NCBI GenBank assembly: GCA_963930775.1
Contig: OZ005689.1
Location: 9,312,854-9,376,853 of the forward strand
Length of the DNA stretch: 64,000 nt
Reading direction: 5' to 3'
DNA from: Cliona cf. orientalis
Lineage: Eukaryota; Porifera; Demospongiae; Clionaida; Clionaidae
This document shows, in pieces, positions 59,790-64,000 of the stretch. How positions within the stretch are numbered: position 1 is the stretch's first letter; every line of letters begins with the position of its first letter. The translations under genes and the position numbers were made by a program. The notes below the pieces were generated by a model. That model was given only the letters and a program-made list of their open reading frames with translations, did not search any database and was not told the origin of the DNA.

Positions 59790-60890
59790 TTTCAGTGAAA
59801 CTATGTATAACAATAACTGAGTCAATAATAACAATTAGTAATATTTAATATTGCATACCATACAGTAATTCAGATCACATCTTGCTTATATAAAATAATT
59901 AATATTAAAATTTTATGCAGTCTATGTACATTCACAACCAGCTATGGTTACCGTGAATTAGAATGGGACATTGTGTGTAAGATTTGGAATATTGGATATA
60001 GCTAGTATATACTAAGAAATTATAAACTTTCAATGAACAGTTTATTCTGATATGGTAAACTCTATTATACTCATCAACAGCCTCTACAATGCCATGGAGC
60101 ATACGTATTTGGGACATGGCCTTTTTATAGTATTCTCAATAACTGTTGTGTTTATATCATCTTATAAGTTTCACCAAAAGTTTACTCTTGGTATCATTTA
60201 CATGATAAGGAAATGGAATAAATTATACAGCTACATCGGATGAACTGTCCACTTTTTGGCCACTTAGCATAGTACTACTAGCTAGGAACTTCATACAGCT
60301 ATAGCAAACATAAGTATTGCTTTTCAAATAACGCACACCGCATGTCTAATAGCTATGCCATGCAATATTTGGTATGGTAGTGTATTACTACCATTTATAC
60401 TCCTTAAAAGGTGAAGGTGGTTGAGCTTTTAAATTACAAAATTCTATGATAATTATAACTGTCAGAATGCCTCAGAATCGCCTCAAAAGAATTTATATTT
60501 TCTGAGGGAGACGGGCCCCTAGGTGGCGGATCAGTGTGGACTAAACCCTGGCACATCAAATCTGAAGTCATAGTCTGGAGTACTCCCCCTGTATGTAACC
60601 CCCCTTTTAGAAAGGGTCTGTACGGGCCTGCATGGGCTATTTGGAATACTGAACTAAGATTTTGCTGAGTTTCAAACTACCAGACAAAGAACCACAAAAT
60701 AGGCCCCTAGCTATAAATACAGACAGATAGTTGAAGTAACAACACTAATGTTAACCAATGATCATTTCTTGATCTTGCTATAGTTCAAATACGTTAACTC
60801 CTGCTCAAACAAACACAACCGCGGAGAGCCACATTGTTGAGGTCAATGTTGAGTTCAGTAGTCCAGCCACCCAACATATTATCCTTGCCA
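59790..60890. other. Intergenic, downstream of receptor E
   Basis: AT-rich spacer. A 63-codon hydrophobic frame at 60052-60243 has no splice partner and is not counted as a gene. Nothing else recognised. Confidence 0.45.
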
Positions 60891-60894
60891 TCAG

Positions 60895-61060
60895 TGCGGT
60901 ACAACTCCTTACCAGTGTGCAGTTTTTAGTTCACCTAATTCCTTACCAGTAGTGCTGTTATGAACCGCTGTTCACCACTGTACTATTATAATAGTGCTAT
61001 CACGAGCAGGTGTGCACCTAACTCCTTTCCAGTAGCGCTATCACGAGGGGCTGTACCTCC
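60895..61060. repeat. Minisatellite scrap, same family as 16846
   Basis: Three to four diverged monomers with CTCCTTACCAG, CACCTAATTCCTTACCAG and AGCGCTATCACGAG. Confidence 0.65.
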
Positions 61061-61071
61061 CTGTTCTGTTA

Positions 61072-61175
61072 AGTATGTTGCCATGGCTGCAAATGGGCAT
61101 AATTTCCCAACTATTTGTGGGATATATTATTATACATCATATCCATAGCCATATTGATTGACAGTGGTAGTCATT
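61072..61175. repeat. Dispersed repeat, copy also at 63182-63275
   Basis: GTTGCCATG-CTGCAAATG-GCATAATTTCCC and TGTGGGATATATTATA occur at both places in the same direction, with small differences. Identity of the repeat unknown. Confidence 0.6.
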
Positions 61176-61530
61176 CCTTGATAAGTGAATACTTCTGTTG
61201 ATTGCATGTAGCTATGCGTGGGTAGTGAAGGAATATTAATGGTAAACTCGCTGACTCATAGAAATCCAAAGAATGGCAAGAGAAAATGCAGCTGCTAGCA
61301 TAATCATAGAGTCGGTAGACTCTATAAGTAGGGATGGCCCGGATATGCCATATATGTAATACATTACAAATATCCAAATATCTCAAAATAGGTAATTTTG
61401 TGAAGTTTCTAAGTATGAAAATCAGAATCTCCAGCAAATTATCTATCTAACAAGACCAAGATCATTCATCAAATCAATTGTATATGCCAGAACCAGATGT
61501 TCAAAAAAATGGCCATTTGTCATTCTTTCT

Positions 61531-61552
61531 TTCTTTCTTTCTTTCTTTTTCA
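61531..61552. repeat. (CTTT)n microsatellite
   Basis: Five to six CTTT units. Simple repeat in an AT-rich spacer. Confidence 0.8.
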
Positions 61553-61845
61553 TTATCAGGGCTAGCTCAAGACTGCCTTAATCGCTCATCTTAGTTTGAG
61601 TATAAATCCACTCCATTTTGTAGCGCGCAGTGCAGTGGCACGCAAGTTTGGCATTATCTCGACAGTTACGTAATAGTGGGTGTGTACGGCGCATTGATAA
61701 TTGGGTGTGTCTGATACGCCATTTTTATGATATAATGCGCATGCTCGGAATATGAATGTGTTGCCATGGTGAAGTCATGTGACAGCGCCGCGCCCCAGGC
61801 GAGCTAGCTACTCTCTAGCGCGTGCAGCAGCTCGCTGGATCGATC

Positions 61846-61876
61846 ATGGATAAGAAGGCGCAAGGCTCGGAGAGCG
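61846..61876 (+). CDS. Possible first exon in a CpG-richer patch
   Basis: ATG followed by DKKAQGSES and a GTAAGA donor, in the only clearly CpG-richer patch of the last 10 kb (about 61620-61990). GGCGAGCTA-CTAGCGCGTGCAGCA is repeated on both sides of it (near 61798 and 61893). No second exon was found within the window; it may be the start of a gene running to the right, or chance. Confidence 0.2.
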
Positions 61877-62109
61877 GTAAGACGCTAGGCATAGGCGAGC
61901 TACTCGCTAGCGCGTGCAGCACTAATGCTCCGCTGCCTGCTTCATCACATAGGCATATGAAAGCAAGTTAACGAGAGGCGTGGCTACCGCGAAACTTTGG
62001 CACCTCCCATCGTCCATGCACTTAATTACACTGGATAGAAGTTGTGAGCAAGCCATGTAAGATGGCATTGATAAAATGCACTAGCTATGTGCAATAAAAA
62101 AAGAACAGG

Positions 62110-62495
62110 AACAAGTATAAAAACAATTGAATAAAATTGAAGGCTGAAGTAGGGATGGCAGGATCAAAAAGTACACAAACAAGATTTGTAAGGGATAATT
62201 GCATCTACTATACATCCCTACGCTTGCTTTCAAGTTGAGGGATGCAAAAATAACCAACAATAATGCATGTGATTGAATCAAACTGACCATCCCACCATCG
62301 TGACAACTAGGAATAACCTGAATATCTTTCACTCGACAAGTATATTGACATTAATAGGTGCGTAATAATAAAGAAAAGCAAGCGTAGGGATGTATAGTAG
62401 ATGCAATTATCCCTTACAAATCTTGTTTGTGTACTTTTTGATCCTGCCATCCCTACTTCAGCCTTCAATTTTATTCAATTGTTTTTATACTTGTA
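62110..62495. mobile_element. Inverted repeat with near-identical 121-base arms
   Basis: Arms 62111-62231 and 62373-62494 are almost exact complements (ACAAGTATAAAAACAATTG...CGCTTGCTTTC), around a unique loop of about 140 bases. I see one indel between arms, so the element is recent or kept alike by conversion. Non-coding; no clear target duplication. Confidence 0.75.
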
Positions 62496-62499
62496 ATAA

Positions 62500-62697
62500 T
62501 ATTATGCCAATCTTTCCTGAATTAAAATTTTGATATTACTTTTCCCTAACAAGCTTAGGATACTTCATGCCGCATATTTTGAGAGTCGGATATGGCAGTG
62601 TTGAAGGACGGTTTAATAGAATGCGGAGGATCATTACAAACCTGATGCACACAACGGTATCATAATGGTAATGACCTCTAATAATGGACCCCCCCTC

Positions 62698-62728
<31 letters not shown>

Positions 62729-64000
62729 ACACACTATGTGCTAGGGAATAAAAGAGATAGACGTCTAATGGCTCATATCTTTGAAACCTGTGCCCTCTCA
62801 CTTTTGCAGACTGTACTCATTACCCTGGTAGCAACATTATGATGAAGCTGTACATGTACATGTACGTAATAATTCCTCACTTACAAGAAGTTAGCATGGT
62901 AATTAATATGTACATGACAGATGCATCATGATGCATACCTAGTGTTTACAAATCAATTCAGCTTCTGTTGTGTAATTATCAGTTAATTAACTTCTTGCAT
63001 GTGAGTTCTGATTAGCTCACTCAGTGAGTGTACCACTATTGCTGCTATCGATGCTACCAGGGTGAGAGGTCCTAGGACTCCTAGGTCGGCTAGGAGTTGA
63101 GCCCATCCCCTAACGTTGGAAAAATGGGTTGGATTCCTTCAATTTTTAAATGTGTCATTATTCAACCTTGAAATACTACCTCAAGTTGCCATGACTGCAA
63201 ATGAGCATAATTTCCCCAACTATTAATTTTGTGGGATATATTATACGTTATATCCATGGCCATATTGATCAGTCTTAGGGGGCTTGTTCAAAGTCCTTGT
63301 GGAAAAATTAACGTCATTATGATGTTAGGGGGGAGGGGTCTTGGCCCATGACGTTTTACAACTGCATTATCAGCAGATTTTAGCTTCAGTTGTGATTATG
63401 CATTCTTGTGGTTGAACATGTCTAGACACACCTCCAGCGGTGTCAAAATTTGCATTTTTTTGTGACAGCTCTATCAAGCACTACATAGCTAAAAGTGTGC
63501 ACATAGTTACAGGCAAGCAAGAAGCTGCAAAAGAAGCACAGGTATGCAATGAATCCATGAAGACATAGCTAGCACTGTAGAATACAAGTGAATACTGAAT
63601 GTGTAGGCTAAATGGAGCAGAATCAGAGTTTCAGTGTTGAATCTATGACTGGGTCGCGCGTGGCCCGGCAGCTGGCTATCTTTATCATTTGCAATTCTTC
63701 AGATCGCGATTTTCCAGCGACCCAGATCGGGACATAGTCCTCCTTACCCCCTCCGAAGGTGAGTGAAACATTGCCACGGAAGTCATATTAAGGTAGCATT
63801 AAAGTGCGTGGGCGTGAGCGTCAGGATTGGCTAATTCAATTAGCGAATCGTGAAGGGGCGTGGCCGAAGAGGCCATACGAGTGCTTTTGGTCGAAGGTGG
63901 GCGTGTCTAGAATCGGCCAGGGATGATTATGCGCGTGTAATTAGCGACCGGAAGTGGCCCCTGAAGAAAACACCGGTAATTGCCCACTTCAAAGCAAGAT
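62500..64000. other. Right-end spacer
   Basis: Contains a C run followed by (CA)n (about 62690-62733) and the second copy of the 61072 repeat (63182-63275). From about 63640 it becomes less AT-rich (GGTCGCGCGTGGCCCGGC), which could be a promoter of a gene beyond the window. No exon is supported. Confidence 0.4.

Noticed and set aside
60052-60243. 63-codon hydrophobic frame after receptor E
   Set aside because: No promoter, partner exon or similarity to the receptor tails; AT-rich DNA often gives such frames.

Overview
The window looks like nuclear DNA of a sponge (Porifera, probably a demosponge). It is AT-rich, has very short introns (about 50-70 bases in the clearest genes), and is dense in small inverted-repeat transposons. 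It carries a TKL-type kinase joined to a coiled coil and Kelch repeats, and a secreted cysteine-rich protein with a CPSGF...RVCGRIIGYQ signature, which I recall as common in sponges. The phylum is an inference from these traits; no species is claimed.

Layout: 0-3.6 kb has no recognisable gene. 3.6-6.6 kb holds a small secreted eight-cysteine peptide gene whose introns carry transposons, including a 1.3-kb foldback element built from ATATGGTCAAA repeats. 8.3-9.55 kb (minus) is a chondroitin sulfate GalNAc-transferase (CSGALNACT family) with several breaks. 9.9-10.4 kb (minus) is an isochorismatase-like hydrolase. 14.25-15.83 kb is an intact, intronless flavin L-amino-acid oxidase-like gene. 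16.3-22.3 kb is repeats: TTTTACGT palindromes, a higher-order minisatellite and foldbacks. 23.4-24.07 kb is the cysteine-rich secreted protein, with a reversed paralogous fragment at 22.5 kb. 26.7-27.75 kb is a tetraspanin-like gene. 29.0-32.16 kb (minus) is the kinase-coiled coil-Kelch gene. Its 5' half plus a LINE fragment recurs at 50.4-52.5 kb, and a scrap recurs at about 55 kb.

The most interesting part is 39.4-59.8 kb, a cluster of five related immunoglobulin-type cell-surface receptor loci. A (plus, 607 aa) and C (minus, 645 aa) appear intact and share one exon plan: signal peptide, Ig, three further extracellular modules, a 27-base exon, another extracellular module, and a transmembrane segment with short tail. 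All shared internal splice junctions are phase 1. E (plus, 278 aa) is a short one-Ig receptor. D (minus) is a one-Ig gene that has lost its splice donor and faces E across about 195 bases. B (plus) is a decayed copy. The tails differ but each carries two nearby tyrosines. Clustered, diversified, single-pass Ig receptors with phase-1 exon modules suggest a recognition (allorecognition or immune) gene family in a sponge; the function is inference.

Several host genes carry frameshifts or stops (GalNAc-transferase, Kelch part of the kinase, cysteine-rich protein, tetraspanin, second kinase copy), while the oxidase and receptors A, C and E read cleanly over about 6.2 kb of coding sequence. A high general sequencing error rate is therefore unlikely, and most of these look like real decay, though individual breaks could be assembly errors. 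No LTR, retroviral or Polinton-like element was recognised. Most remaining DNA is AT-rich spacer and MITEs.
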